Shown here: one piece after another, positions 17,535 through 26,843 of the stretch
Numbering within the stretch: the first letter of the stretch is position 1
Layout: every line of letters starts with the position of its first letter
NCBI GenBank assembly: GCA_038121105.1
Contig: JAYONB010000004.1
Span: 124,001-188,000 of the forward strand
Source: CALJDF01 sp038121105
Lineage (GTDB): Bacteria > Pseudomonadota > Alphaproteobacteria > SHVP01
Direction: 5' to 3'
DNA length: 64,000 nt
Notes under the pieces: generated by a model
The model's database searches: none
Seen by the model: only the letters and a program-made list of their open reading frames with translations
What the model was told of the DNA's origin: nothing
Program-made: the position numbers and the translations under genes

Positions 17535-17567
17535 CCGCGCCGCGTTGCGGCGCTTGAGCGGGTTTTC
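17535..17567 (+). terminator. Hairpin between tatA and tatB
   Basis: GCGCCGC (17538-17544), loop GTT, GCGGCGC (17548-17554) make a tight stem. An alternative outer pairing CCCGC/GCGGG (17535-17539 with 17559-17563) leads directly into TTTT. This could be a leaky terminator or processing site. Confidence 0.5.
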
Positions 17568-17581
17568 GGGGCTTTACCTCG

Positions 17582-18058
17582 ATGCTTGATATTGGCTGGA
17601 CCGAAATGATCGTCGTGGTCCTGGTTCTGATCCTTGTGGTCGGACCCAAGGATCTGCCGAAGGTCGTGCGCACGGTGGGACAATGGACCGCCAAGGCGCG
17701 TCGGATGAGTCGTGAGTTCACCAGTAGTCTGGAAGAGATCGGTCGCGAAACCGAAATCAACGACTTGCGTCGCGACCTCAACAACATCGGTAGTGGAGCC
17801 AGCGTGACCTCGTTGGAGAACCACATCGATCCCGACGGCTCGTTGAAGAAGTCCGTGCAGGCCGACTACGCGGCAGGTAATGCCGGCAGTTCGGACGTGG
17901 CTTTGGGAGCGCCGGCGGCGGTCGAGGCCGATCCGCCTGCCGAGATTTCCGCCGACGGGGATGCGGTCGCTGCTGCGGCTGCCCAGGCCGAGTCCGACGC
18001 TGCGCCTGCTGCCGAAACACCTGAGCCGCCGGCCAAGGCCGGCGCGTCCAGAACCTAA
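17582..18058 (+). CDS. tatB: Sec-independent translocase subunit TatB
   Basis: A 158-residue protein with the TatB N-terminus MLDIGWTEMIVVV, a proline-containing helix (VGPKDLP), an amphipathic region with R-R-M-S-R-E-F, and an alanine/proline-rich tail. TatB with TatC recognises twin-arginine signal peptides. It is 11 bases from tatC. Confidence 0.93.
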   Translation: MLDIGWTEMIVVVLVLILVVGPKDLPKVVRTVGQWTAKARRMSREFTSSLEEIGRETEINDLRRDLNNIGSGASVTSLENHIDPDGSLKKSVQADYAAGNAGSSDVALGAPAAVEADPPAEISADGDAVAAAAAQAESDAAPAAETPEPPAKAGASRT

Positions 18059-18069
18059 AGGACGGTTGG

Positions 18070-18888
18070 TTGGTGGCGGAGCGCGCGGCGGAAGAACAGG
18101 CGGAGATCGAATCCAGCAAGGCGCCGTTGCTCGAACACTTGACCGAGCTGCGCAAGCGCTTGATGCAGGTGGTGATCTTCTTCGTGGTGGCGTTCGTCGT
18201 CGCCTACATTTTCTCGGACGAAATCTACAATTTCTTGGTCCAGCCCTATGCCGACGCGGTCGAGGGCCATGAGGGCAAGCGCCTAATCTACACGGCGCTG
18301 CAAGAGGCGTTCTTCACTTTGCTGAAGGTGTCGATGTTCGCCGCGTTCTGGGTCACGTTCCCGTTTCTGGCGATACAGATTTGGAAGTTTGCAGCGCCGG
18401 GACTTTATCGCAACGAGCGCTCCGCTTTCTTGCCGTTCTTGGTCGCGACCCCGATCTTGTTCACCGCCGGTGCGGCGCTCGTCTACTACATGATTATTCC
18501 GCTTGCGTGGCGGTTCTTCCTCGGGTTCGAGACGCCGGGCGGCGAGGGCACCTTGCCGATCGAGCTCGAAGCCAAGGTCGGGGAATACCTCTCGCTGGTC
18601 ATGAAGTTGATTCTCGCGTTCGGTATCGCCTTCCAGATGCCGGTCGTTCTGACGTTGCTGGCACGAGTGGGGATCATATCGGCCGACTCGCTTGCGAAGA
18701 AGCGGCGCTACGCCATCGTGATCGTGTTCGGCATTGCGGCGATCCTGACACCGCCCGATTTGATCAGCCAAATCGGCTTGGGGATCCCGATGATCGCGCT
18801 GTACGAGGTGTCGATCTTCCTGGCACGCCGGGTCGAAAAGCGCCGCGCCGCGCGCGAGGCCGCGGAAGAAGCGGAACTGAACGCCTAG
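18070..18888 (+). CDS. tatC: Sec-independent translocase subunit TatC
   Basis: A 272-residue multispanning protein with six hydrophobic segments, the N-terminal P-L-L-E-H-L-T-E-L-R-K-R signature of TatC, and the FPFLAIQIW region. Start may be TTG 18070 or GTG 18073, which differ by one residue. The C-terminus is a charged R/E/A tail. It completes the Tat operon before serS. Confidence 0.94.
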   Translation: MVAERAAEEQAEIESSKAPLLEHLTELRKRLMQVVIFFVVAFVVAYIFSDEIYNFLVQPYADAVEGHEGKRLIYTALQEAFFTLLKVSMFAAFWVTFPFLAIQIWKFAAPGLYRNERSAFLPFLVATPILFTAGAALVYYMIIPLAWRFFLGFETPGGEGTLPIELEAKVGEYLSLVMKLILAFGIAFQMPVVLTLLARVGIISADSLAKKRRYAIVIVFGIAAILTPPDLISQIGLGIPMIALYEVSIFLARRVEKRRAAREAAEEAELNA

Positions 18889-18937
18889 GCACCGTTCGGC
18901 TTTACGGGATTCCGCGCGGCCCCTATAAGTGCGGGCC

Positions 18938-20230
18938 ATGCACGACATTCGTTTCATTCGCGATAACCCCGATGCGTTCGACACCGGGATGAAACGCCGT
19001 GGGTTCGGCGCACAGGCAGCGGATATTCTTGCTTTGGACGAGAAACGGCGCGCGGTGCAAACCGCGCTGCAGGACGTCCAAAAGCAGCGCAACGATTCGT
19101 CGAAACTGATCGGCAAGGCCAAAGGGCAGGGCGATGACGCCGAGGCCGAGCGCCTGATGGCCGAAGTCGCCGACCTTAAGACCCAGCTTCAGGACCTCGA
19201 AGCACAGGATCGCGACATCGGCGACGCGTTGACCACGATGTTGGCGGGCTTGCCCAACATACCGGCGGACGACGTGCCCGACGGCGCCAGCGAAGACGAC
19301 AACGTGGAGGTGCGTTCGTGGGGCGACAAGCCGACATTCGGTTTTGCGCCTAAGGACCATGTCGATCTGGGCGAAAATTTAGGTCTGATGGATTTCGAAG
19401 CTGCGGCGCGGATGTCGGGCGCGCGCTTTGTGGTGCTCAAAGGGGCGTTGGCCCGGTTGGAACGGGCGTTGGGTCAGTTCATGCTGGACGTGCAGACCGC
19501 CGACAACGGCTACACCGAGGTGTCGCCACCGCTGTTGGTGCGGGACGAAGCGGCCTACGGTGTCGGTCAGTTGCCGAAGTTTGCCGACGACCTGTTTCGC
19601 ACGACGACGGATTTGTGGCTGATCTCGACCTCCGAGGTGCCGCTGACCAATCTGGTGCGCGAGCAAATTCTCGACGAAAGCGCTTTGCCGATGCGGGTCA
19701 CCGCGTTGACGCCGTGCTTTCGCTCTGAAGCCGGCGCTGCCGGCAAAGATACGCGCGGCATGATCCGCCAACACCAGTTTCACAAGGTAGAGATTGTTTC
19801 GGTGGTGACGCCGGCGGCGGCGGTCGACGAACACGAGCGCCTGACCGCTAGCGCGGAAGAAATTCTCAAGCGGTTGAAATTGCCGTATCGCGTGGTGGTG
19901 TTGTGCACTGGCGATCTCGGGTTTTCGAACGCGAAGACCTACGACATCGAAGTATGGCTGCCGGGGCAGGATCGTTACCGCGAGATATCCTCGTGCTCGC
20001 ACTACACCGACTTTCAGGCCAGACGGATGAACGCGCGGTATCGCCCAGAGGGCGAAAAAGGTACGCGGTTCGTGCACACCCTGAACGGCTCGGGCCTCGC
20101 GGTCGGGCGCGCCTTGGTGGCGGTGTTGGAGAACTATCAGCAAGCCGACGGGTCGATCGTCGTGCCCGAGGTGTTGCGGCCCTACATGGGCGGGCTCGAA
20201 GTGATCGGTGCTGCAGGAGCGAACGCCTAA
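18938..20230 (+). CDS. serS: Serine--tRNA ligase
   Basis: A 430-residue class II synthetase. It starts MHDIRFIRDNP, followed by the long coiled-coil tRNA-binding arm (about residues 30-100). The catalytic domain has motif 2 around F-R-S-E-A-G and motif 3 around GSGLAVGRAL. The ATG at 18938 is preferred over an in-frame GTG nine bases upstream because family members start at this methionine. Its TAA overlaps the surE ATG. Confidence 0.95.
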   Translation: MHDIRFIRDNPDAFDTGMKRRGFGAQAADILALDEKRRAVQTALQDVQKQRNDSSKLIGKAKGQGDDAEAERLMAEVADLKTQLQDLEAQDRDIGDALTTMLAGLPNIPADDVPDGASEDDNVEVRSWGDKPTFGFAPKDHVDLGENLGLMDFEAAARMSGARFVVLKGALARLERALGQFMLDVQTADNGYTEVSPPLLVRDEAAYGVGQLPKFADDLFRTTTDLWLISTSEVPLTNLVREQILDESALPMRVTALTPCFRSEAGAAGKDTRGMIRQHQFHKVEIVSVVTPAAAVDEHERLTASAEEILKRLKLPYRVVVLCTGDLGFSNAKTYDIEVWLPGQDRYREISSCSHYTDFQARRMNARYRPEGEKGTRFVHTLNGSGLAVGRALVAVLENYQQADGSIVVPEVLRPYMGGLEVIGAAGANA

Positions 20231-20994
20231 TGGCGAGGTTGCGCATTCTCGTCACCAACGACGACGGCATTAACGCGCCGGGTCTCAAGGTTCTCGAGAA
20301 AATCGCCCATTCGCTGAGCGACGATGTGTGGGTGGTGGCACCAGAATACGAGCAAAGCGGCGCGTCGCATTCGCTGACGTTGGTCGAGCCCCTACGCATT
20401 CGCAAGATTTCCAAACGGCGCTTTGCAGTCGACGGAACGCCGACCGACTGCGTGGTCATGGCGGTCAACCACATCGTCGAAGGCCCTAAGCCGGACCTGA
20501 TCCTGTCCGGGGTGAACAGGGGCGCGAACTTGGCCGAGGACGTGACCTATTCCGGCACCATCGCGGCGGCGATGGAGGGGACGTTGCTGGGCATTCCGTC
20601 GATCGCCATGAGCCAGGTGTTTACGCGGCCCGAACCCATTCATTGGGGCACTGCCGAAACCCATGGTGCCGGCGTGGTACGCAAACTGCGCAAAGCCGGT
20701 TGGCCGAGCGACGTGCTGATGAACGTGAACTTTCCGCCGGTCAAACCGAGTGACGTCAAAGGAATGGTGGTTACCGTGCAAGGCCGGCGCGACGTCGGGA
20801 AAATCCAAATCCATGAGCGCGAGGACCCACGCGGCGGTCTCTATTACTGGTTGGGTTTTCGTCGGCAGGTCGGCAAACCCGGCGAGGCCACCGACCTCGG
20901 CGCGATGGTGCGCGCGCAAATCTCGATCACGCCGTTGAAAATGAATTTTACGCACGGCGCGACCAGAAAGGCGCTACAGGCCGCCTTCAAGTGA
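20230..20994 (+). CDS. surE: 5'-nucleotidase/exopolyphosphatase SurE
   Basis: A 254-residue phosphatase. The metal-binding NDDG is at residues 10-13, and SG-VN-GAN and DGTPTDCV are present as in SurE. The start ATG overlaps the serS stop by one base. The long open frame reading upstream into serS is an artefact. The surE-pcm pair is a widely conserved operon linked to stationary-phase survival. Confidence 0.95.
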   Translation: MARLRILVTNDDGINAPGLKVLEKIAHSLSDDVWVVAPEYEQSGASHSLTLVEPLRIRKISKRRFAVDGTPTDCVVMAVNHIVEGPKPDLILSGVNRGANLAEDVTYSGTIAAAMEGTLLGIPSIAMSQVFTRPEPIHWGTAETHGAGVVRKLRKAGWPSDVLMNVNFPPVKPSDVKGMVVTVQGRRDVGKIQIHEREDPRGGLYYWLGFRRQVGKPGEATDLGAMVRAQISITPLKMNFTHGATRKALQAAFK

Positions 20995-21650
20995 CCCAAG
21001 ACGCGCGCAAGATCCGGTTGATTATGGAGCTGCGCCAGCAGGGGATTACGGATACCGAGGTGCTGTCCGCGATCGAGCGCGTCGCGCGGGAGATCTTCGT
21101 CTCGCCGTCGTTCGTCGATCAAGCCTACGAGAATACGGCCCTGCCGATCGAAGAGGGACAGACGATCAGCCAGCCTTATGTCGTTGCGTTCATGACCCAG
21201 GCGCTGGACGTCAAGCCGCGGATGCGGGTGCTGGAAATCGGCACCGGTTCGGGCTACCAAGCGGCGGTGCTGGCGCGGTTGTGCCGCAGGGTCTTCACGA
21301 TCGAGCGATACCGGTCGTTGTTGCGGCGGGCCGAGGAAAAATTCAAGGCGGCACGGATCAGCAATATCGTGACACGGTTGGGCGACGGGGCGAACGGCTG
21401 GCCCGAACTTGCGCCGTTCGACCGCATCATCGTGACGGCGGCCGCGCCGGAGGTGCCTTCGGCCCTCAAAGAACAGCTTTCGGAAAACGGCGGCGTCCTC
21501 ATCGTCCCGGTCGGGCGTGATTCGCAAGCCCAACACATCGTGCGTATCGTGCGGCAGGGCGACGAATTTACGACCGAGGAACTGCTGCCCGTCCGGTTCG
21601 TACCCTTGGTTGCGGGCGTCGTGCGCGACAAAGGTGCGGCGGCCACGTGA
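20991..21650 (+). CDS. pcm: Protein-L-isoaspartate O-methyltransferase
   Basis: A 219-residue repair methyltransferase. The SAM-binding motif LEIGTGSGYQAAVLA is present, preceded by SQPYVVAFMTQAL, the family hallmark. The GTG start overlaps the last codon of surE. It converts isoaspartyl residues to methyl esters, starting repair of aged proteins. Confidence 0.94.
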   Translation: MTQDARKIRLIMELRQQGITDTEVLSAIERVAREIFVSPSFVDQAYENTALPIEEGQTISQPYVVAFMTQALDVKPRMRVLEIGTGSGYQAAVLARLCRRVFTIERYRSLLRRAEEKFKAARISNIVTRLGDGANGWPELAPFDRIIVTAAAPEVPSALKEQLSENGGVLIVPVGRDSQAQHIVRIVRQGDEFTTEELLPVRFVPLVAGVVRDKGAAAT

Positions 21651-21734
21651 AGGACCGATGATTTGACCCGCGACGACGCGCCGAGGATTGGTTAGATTAT
21701 CGTCCGCGAAAGAAACTTCATCGAGGTAGTACCT

Positions 21735-21875
21735 ATGGAATGGACTGACGAAGAACTGGCTGCGCCGCTCAACGACGAAGCCAAAGAGGCGAGCCAACAA
21801 GGGAACCTCGAGTTGTCGGTTTTCGTGATCGCCGGCGTGGTGATCGTCTTGTTGATGATGGCACACGTCATCTAA
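21735..21875 (+). CDS. 46-residue C-tail-anchored membrane peptide
   Basis: Short frame of 46 codons. It has an acidic N-terminal half beginning MEWTDEELAAPLND, then a single hydrophobic helix of about 18 residues (SVFVIAGVVIVLLMMA) ending HVI. GAGGTAGTACCT precedes the ATG. It lies in the 280-base gap between pcm and the NlpD-like gene, same strand. The hydrophobicity pattern and ribosome site support a real gene. No function is recognised. Confidence 0.6.
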   Translation: MEWTDEELAAPLNDEAKEASQQGNLELSVFVIAGVVIVLLMMAHVI

Positions 21876-22017
21876 CGAAGTTTTGCGCGGTCGCCGGCGT
21901 TGAGTTTCAACGGCGACCCGCGCTAATTTTCTCGTGGCAGGGGAAGTTGCGGATCGTTGGGAGAACGAGACGCGGCTGAAGGCATGTGTCGGCGGGTGGC
22001 CGGCGAAAGAGGTGGCC

Positions 22018-22905
22018 TTGACCTTGCAGCGGTTCGTTTTTCTATTCCTGGCCGGGTTGGCGCTTGCAGCGTGCGCGCGCAGTGTGCCCGCGCCGGTCGA
22101 CTATCGGATCACCGCGGTGATCGAACGGGCTCTGCGCGACGACGCGAGCCGGCGGGCTGACCTGTCTCAGCGACAAGCGCGCCGCGAACTTGGCGACGGA
22201 CCGATCTACACCGTGCGCTCGGGCGATACGCTGGGCGAAATCGCCGACCGCTACGGCGTGCAAGTCTCGGACATCATTCGCCTAAACGGTCTCGCCAACC
22301 CGGACCGGATATTCGTCGGCCAACCCTTGATGCTGCCCGATGCGGCGCGGGTGCAAACGGCGTTTGCCGATCCCGAGAAACGGCGGGCGCGGTCGTCGGT
22401 GGTGGTGGACGAAACGGCGATTCCGAAAACCCCCGCGGCCAAGCCTTCCGAGACCACGCAGACCGCCCGTGCGACACCACCGCCGCCCGCACCGAGGGCA
22501 CGGGTCTTGCCACGTGCACGGGCCTCCCGGGGGTTCGATTGGCCGGTGCAGGGGCGGGTTTTGCAGACATTCGGCCCACAAGGGAATGGGCGCGTGAACG
22601 ACGGGATCAATATCGCGGCCGCGCCCGGCGCGCCGATTCGCGCGGCCGCCGACGGCGAGGTGATCTATGTCGGCGAGGAAGTGAAGAACCTGGGCAATTT
22701 GTTGCTGATCCGGCACGCCGGCGGGTGGATTACCGCCTATGCCCATACCGAAGCTGTTGCCGTGCGGCGTGGCGATCAGGTCAGTCAAGGGCAGCCGATC
22801 GCCCAGGTCGGACGGTCGAACGGCGCGAGCCAAGTGCATTTCGAATTGCGGCGCGGCACCGAACCAGTCGATCCGCTGACGCGGCTACCGCAGCTGACCA
22901 GTTAG
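22018..22905 (+). CDS. NlpD-like lipoprotein: LysM plus M23 peptidase
   Basis: A 295-residue protein from the TTG at 22018, chosen because GAAAGAGG sits about 6 bases upstream and the product begins directly with a lipoprotein signal peptide whose lipobox is LAAC (Cys19). Residues about 62-107 are a LysM peptidoglycan-binding domain (YTVRSGDTLGEIA). A proline/arginine linker follows, then a C-terminal M23 domain (GINIAAAPGAPIRAAADGEV). The catalytic-site pattern is NlpD-like, so it may activate amidases rather than cleave. The surE-pcm-nlpD order is conserved in proteobacteria. Confidence 0.85.
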   Translation: MTLQRFVFLFLAGLALAACARSVPAPVDYRITAVIERALRDDASRRADLSQRQARRELGDGPIYTVRSGDTLGEIADRYGVQVSDIIRLNGLANPDRIFVGQPLMLPDAARVQTAFADPEKRRARSSVVVDETAIPKTPAAKPSETTQTARATPPPPAPRARVLPRARASRGFDWPVQGRVLQTFGPQGNGRVNDGINIAAAPGAPIRAAADGEVIYVGEEVKNLGNLLLIRHAGGWITAYAHTEAVAVRRGDQVSQGQPIAQVGRSNGASQVHFELRRGTEPVDPLTRLPQLTS

Positions 22906-23891
22906 CCGCGGATCGGGGTGTAGAGCCCAGCTTGGATCGCCCGTTCCTGCACCAAGGCGAGGACTGTATCGATCATCGGGCACGGGGTTTCGGTGAGCCG
23001 CGCAAGTTCCTGGACTGCGGTGACGAGCGCATCGATTTCCATCGGGCGGCCACGCTCGAGGTCTTGCAGCATCGACGTACGGTGGGCGCCGACCGCGACC
23101 GCGCCGGCAATGCGTTTGTCGACGTCGACGGCAAAGCGAACGCCGAGCTTCTCGGCGACGATCTGGGCCTCGACCATCATCGCACGGACCAAGGCGTGGG
23201 TGCCTTCGTCGTTGCCGATATCCTCTAGAGTCGCGTGGGTGAGGGCACTGACCGGGTTAAAGGAGAGGTTGCCCCACAACTTGATCCAAATCTCGTCGCG
23301 AATGCGGGGCCGCACCGGCGCTTTGAAGCCGCCTGCGATAAGCGCTTTGGATAGGGCGGTGACGCGGTCGGATTTTTCGCCAGACGGTTCGCCCAGCGAG
23401 AATCGATCGCCTTCGATATGGGTGATGACCCCCGGCGCGCTTACCTCGCAGGCGGGGTAGACCACGCAACCGATCATGCGCTCGGGCCCTAAGGTCTGCC
23501 ATTGGGCGTCATCTGGGTCGAGGCAGCGAAGGCGTGCGTCGCGCCACGGACCATCGAGGGCGTGGAAGTACCACCACGGTACGCCGTTGACCCCCCACAC
23601 CACCGGCGTCTCGGGACCCAGGAGGGTGGCGATGTCGCCGAGCGCCGGGATGACCGAATGCGCCTTGAGGGTGACGATGACGTAGTCCTGGGGGCCCAGC
23701 GTCTTGGGATCATCCGTCGCGGCGACCTGGGTCGTGATGGTTTGGCCGTCTTTGGTGAGCTTGAGGCCGTTCGCCTGAATGGCGGCAAGGTGTGGGCCGC
23801 GGGCCACCAAAGAGACCTCCGCGCCGGCCTGCGCCAAACCGGCGCCGAGATAGCCACCGATGGCACCCGCGCCGTAGATACAGATTTTCAT
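22902..23891 (-). CDS. Ketopantoate reductase family protein (PanE/ApbA)
   Basis: A 329-residue NADPH-dependent dehydrogenase. GAGAIGG is at residues 7-13, the catalytic-lysine region is KLWGNLSFNPVSAL, and the C-terminal helical domain is present. The family reduces 2-dehydropantoate, but many members next to catabolic genes act on other 2-oxo acids. Its start overlaps the stop of the upstream CoA ligase. It meets the M23 gene tail-to-tail with a 4-base overlap. Confidence 0.82.
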   Translation of the reverse strand: MKICIYGAGAIGGYLGAGLAQAGAEVSLVARGPHLAAIQANGLKLTKDGQTITTQVAATDDPKTLGPQDYVIVTLKAHSVIPALGDIATLLGPETPVVWGVNGVPWWYFHALDGPWRDARLRCLDPDDAQWQTLGPERMIGCVVYPACEVSAPGVITHIEGDRFSLGEPSGEKSDRVTALSKALIAGGFKAPVRPRIRDEIWIKLWGNLSFNPVSALTHATLEDIGNDEGTHALVRAMMVEAQIVAEKLGVRFAVDVDKRIAGAVAVGAHRTSMLQDLERGRPMEIDALVTAVQELARLTETPCPMIDTVLALVQERAIQAGLYTPIRG

Positions 23892-25402
23892 CCGGCGAGG
23901 CCGAGTTTTTCCGCGAGCCCGATGCGTTGCATTTTGCCGGTGGCGCCCTTGGGGATCTCGTCCAAGATTACGATGCGGCGCGGGACTTTGAAGTCGGTGA
24001 GGTGTTCGGCAACGAAAGCGCGCAAGGATTTTTCGTCGATATCCCGTCCCTCTTGCAAGACGACCGCGGCAGCGACCTCCTCGCCGAGTTTGTCGTGGGG
24101 CATGGCGAAGGTGACGGCCTGCGCGACCGCATCATGTGCCATCAAGACGTTATCGACCTCGAGCGGGGCGATCTTTTCGCCGCCGCGATTAATGATTTCC
24201 TTGAGGCGGCCGGTGATGGTGAGAAAGCCGTCAGCGTCGAGGACGCCTTGATCGCCGGTGCGGAACCAGCCGTCGGTGAAGGCGGTGGCGTTGGCGTCGG
24301 GATTGTTCTCGTAACCCTTGGTGACGTTCTCGCCGCGAATGACGACTTCGCCGGTCTCGCCTTGGGTCAGCAGTGCGCCATCGGCGTCCATGATTGCCAC
24401 CTCCGGCCCCGCGGCGACACCAACGCTGCCGGGTTTGCGCGTGCCCGGGGGAAGTTCGTTGCTGGCCATTTGATGGCTGGCTTCGGTCATCCCGTAGGAT
24501 TCGATCACCGGCGCGCCGAACACCGCTTCGAGGTCGTGCATGACCGGCGGCGGCAGGGACGACGACGACGACCGGATGAAACGCAAAGCCATTTTGGCGA
24601 CGATCTCTTGGTTGCGCGCGGCGCGCGAGAGAATGGCTTGGTGCATCGTCGGGACGGCTGTGTACCACGTAGGCCGGATGGCCTCGAACCAGCCGAAGAC
24701 TCGCAGGGCGTTGAAACCCGGCGTGCAGTGCACAGAGGCGCCTGCCGCCAAGGACGCCGAGACGGCCGCGATCAGGCCATGGATGTGGAACAGCGGCATG
24801 ATGTTCAAGCACCGGTCTTGCGACGAAAGATCCAGTGTGACCCCTATGTTACGTGACGAAGCCGCGATATTGGTGTGGCTGAGCGGCACGATCTTGGGTC
24901 GCGAGGTCGTGCCCGAGGTGTGCAACACCAAGGCGATATCGTCCGCCGTCGCGGCGCCCGCTGCTGGTGCGGCCCCGGTGTTGGGGCCTTCGAGGACGAA
25001 CCGGCCGGCTGGGGCGTCGGCATCGGCCGTGAGGGTCAGGATCGCGATTCCGAGTTCTTCGGCGATGGCGCGGGCCGGCGTGTCGTCGCCAGCTTGGACG
25101 ATCAGCGCCTTGGCATTGAGGTCTTCGAGGTAGAAGCGGAATTCGTCGGCGCGATAGGCCGGGTTGAGCGGCGCGGTGGTTGCCGAGGCGGCCACGCTGA
25201 TGAAGGCGGCAGCCATTTCTGGCCCGTTAGGCAGCACGATCGCGACCCGGTCGTTACGCCCGATCCCGAGGCCGTTGAGGGTTGCGCGCGTTTGATCGAC
25301 CAGGGCGCAAAGGCCGGCATAGGTTAGGGGCGTACGATCCGGGGCGCCGATTGCGGGAAGGGCGCCGTCATGGGTCGCGATGGTGTCGTGGATGAGCGGC
25401 AT
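23888..25402 (-). CDS. Acyl-CoA synthetase (AMP-forming), oxalate--CoA-ligase-like
   Basis: A 504-residue adenylate-forming enzyme. The ATP motif is HTSGTTSRPK, then YGMTEAS, the hinge RTGDQG…ITGRLKEIINRGGEKI, and the C-terminal catalytic lysine in PKGATGKMQR. The N-terminal text, with VAIVLPNGPEMA and APLNPAYRADEF, recalls plant and yeast oxalyl-CoA synthetases. Start chosen at MPLIHDTI; the frame extends further upstream without support. It is co-transcribed with the reductase. The substrate is inferred. Confidence 0.8.
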   Translation of the reverse strand: MPLIHDTIATHDGALPAIGAPDRTPLTYAGLCALVDQTRATLNGLGIGRNDRVAIVLPNGPEMAAAFISVAASATTAPLNPAYRADEFRFYLEDLNAKALIVQAGDDTPARAIAEELGIAILTLTADADAPAGRFVLEGPNTGAAPAAGAATADDIALVLHTSGTTSRPKIVPLSHTNIAASSRNIGVTLDLSSQDRCLNIMPLFHIHGLIAAVSASLAAGASVHCTPGFNALRVFGWFEAIRPTWYTAVPTMHQAILSRAARNQEIVAKMALRFIRSSSSSLPPPVMHDLEAVFGAPVIESYGMTEASHQMASNELPPGTRKPGSVGVAAGPEVAIMDADGALLTQGETGEVVIRGENVTKGYENNPDANATAFTDGWFRTGDQGVLDADGFLTITGRLKEIINRGGEKIAPLEVDNVLMAHDAVAQAVTFAMPHDKLGEEVAAAVVLQEGRDIDEKSLRAFVAEHLTDFKVPRRIVILDEIPKGATGKMQRIGLAEKLGLAG

Positions 25403-25407
25403 TGCGG

Positions 25408-26262
25408 CTAGACCTTTTTTCCCTGGCGCCCGGCCAAATCTTGAATGAACTGCCAAGCAACGCGCCCGGATCGGGCGCCGCGGGTCATCGACCACTCGAT
25501 GGCGTCGGCGTGGAGCCGTTCGGTATCGACCTTAAGGTCGAGTTGGGTCACGTAGCCATCGATCATCGCGAGGAATTCGGCCTGATTGCAGGCATGAAAG
25601 CCTAGCCATAGGCCGAAGCGGTCCGACAACGAGACTTTTTCTTCGACCGATTCCGAGGGGTTGATCGCGGTAGAGCGCTCGTTCTCGATCATGTCGCGCG
25701 GCATGAGGTGGCGCCGATTGGAGGTGGCGTAGAACAGGACGTTGTCGGGCCGGCCTTCGAGCCCACCCTCAAGAACGGCCTTGAGCGATTTGTAACTGGT
25801 GTCGGCGGTGTCGAACGAGAGGTCGTCGCAGAAAAGAATGCAGCGTCGCGGGGCGGCGGCAAGGATCGCAAGTAGTTGGGGTAGGGTGGGGATGTCTTCG
25901 CGATGAATCTCCACCAAGACCAACGCACTCGGCGACTCTCGATTGATCGACGCGTGCGTGGCTTTGACGAGGGAGCTTTTCCCCATGCCGCGTGCGCCCC
26001 AAAGGAGGGCGTTGTTCGCGGCATGACCGGCCGCGAAGCGGCGGGTGTTGTCGAGCAAAGTGTCCCGGACTCGGTCGATCCCCACCAACATGGCGAGGTC
26101 GACATGGGCCACGCTCGGCACCGGTTGGAGACGCCTGTCCTGGGCCTGCCAGACGAAGGCGTCGGCGGCGGCAAGGTCGGGCGCCGCGGTTTGGGCCGGT
26201 TGGAGGCCCTCCAGCGCGTCGGCGATGCGCTGTAACAAGGGCTTGAGGTCAGGGTCAGTCAT
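25408..26262 (-). CDS. DUF815-family AAA+ ATPase
   Basis: A 284-residue P-loop protein with Walker A GARGMGKSSLV and Walker B CILFCDDLSFD. Sensor and arginine-finger regions follow (FYATSNRRHL). The family is common in proteobacteria and annotated as ATP-binding protein of unknown function. It sits head-to-head with yajC, sharing a 179-base promoter region, and is followed after 5 bases by the CoA ligase. Confidence 0.85.
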   Translation of the reverse strand: MTDPDLKPLLQRIADALEGLQPAQTAAPDLAAADAFVWQAQDRRLQPVPSVAHVDLAMLVGIDRVRDTLLDNTRRFAAGHAANNALLWGARGMGKSSLVKATHASINRESPSALVLVEIHREDIPTLPQLLAILAAAPRRCILFCDDLSFDTADTSYKSLKAVLEGGLEGRPDNVLFYATSNRRHLMPRDMIENERSTAINPSESVEEKVSLSDRFGLWLGFHACNQAEFLAMIDGYVTQLDLKVDTERLHADAIEWSMTRGARSGRVAWQFIQDLAGRQGKKV

Positions 26263-26441
26263 GGCCCGACCCTACGTCGCCGAACGCCCAATGCAAAGTC
26301 TCAAGAGGCCGGGCCAATCGGTGGCCACAGGCCAATAATCGGGAGCCACACAAGGCCGCGACAGGTCATGTGCGCGGTTTGCAATCGGCTTTGAGGCCGG
26401 TATAGTCCCGCAGCCATTTGGGCCAATTCTCAGGAGTTTCT

Positions 26442-26780
26442 ATGTTGATTTCGCAGGCCTTCGCGCAAGGTGCTGGTGGTGGTGCTGGCGGTTTCGAACT
26501 GATGGGGCTGCTGCCGCTGGTCCTGATATTCGTCGTCTTCTACTTCTTGCTGATCCGGCCACAGCAAAAGAAGGTGAAAATGCATCGCGAGATGGTGGGC
26601 AATGTGCGCCGCGGCGACAACGTCGTGACCGGTGGCGGGATCATTGGCAAAATCACCAAGGTGGTGGACGACAATCGCGTGGAAGTCGAGATTGCCGACA
26701 ACGTCAAAGTGCAGGTCGCACGGGGCACGATTCAAGATGTGGTGTCGCGCGGCGAACCGGTTTCTGACGACAAGAAATAG
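26442..26780 (+). CDS. yajC: Preprotein translocase accessory subunit YajC
   Basis: A 112-residue protein with a single membrane helix near residues 20-42, the YFLLIRPQQKK signature, and a soluble tail with GDNVVTGGGIIGKI. ATG chosen with AGGAG 5-8 bases upstream. Associates with SecDF. Its gene precedes secD as usual. Confidence 0.95.
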   Translation: MLISQAFAQGAGGGAGGFELMGLLPLVLIFVVFYFLLIRPQQKKVKMHREMVGNVRRGDNVVTGGGIIGKITKVVDDNRVEVEIADNVKVQVARGTIQDVVSRGEPVSDDKK

Positions 26781-26843
26781 GACCCCACGCGGGCCGGATG
26801 CGCCCGGTGGAGTATTAGTCGAAGAGTGAGCAGGCACCGTTAG

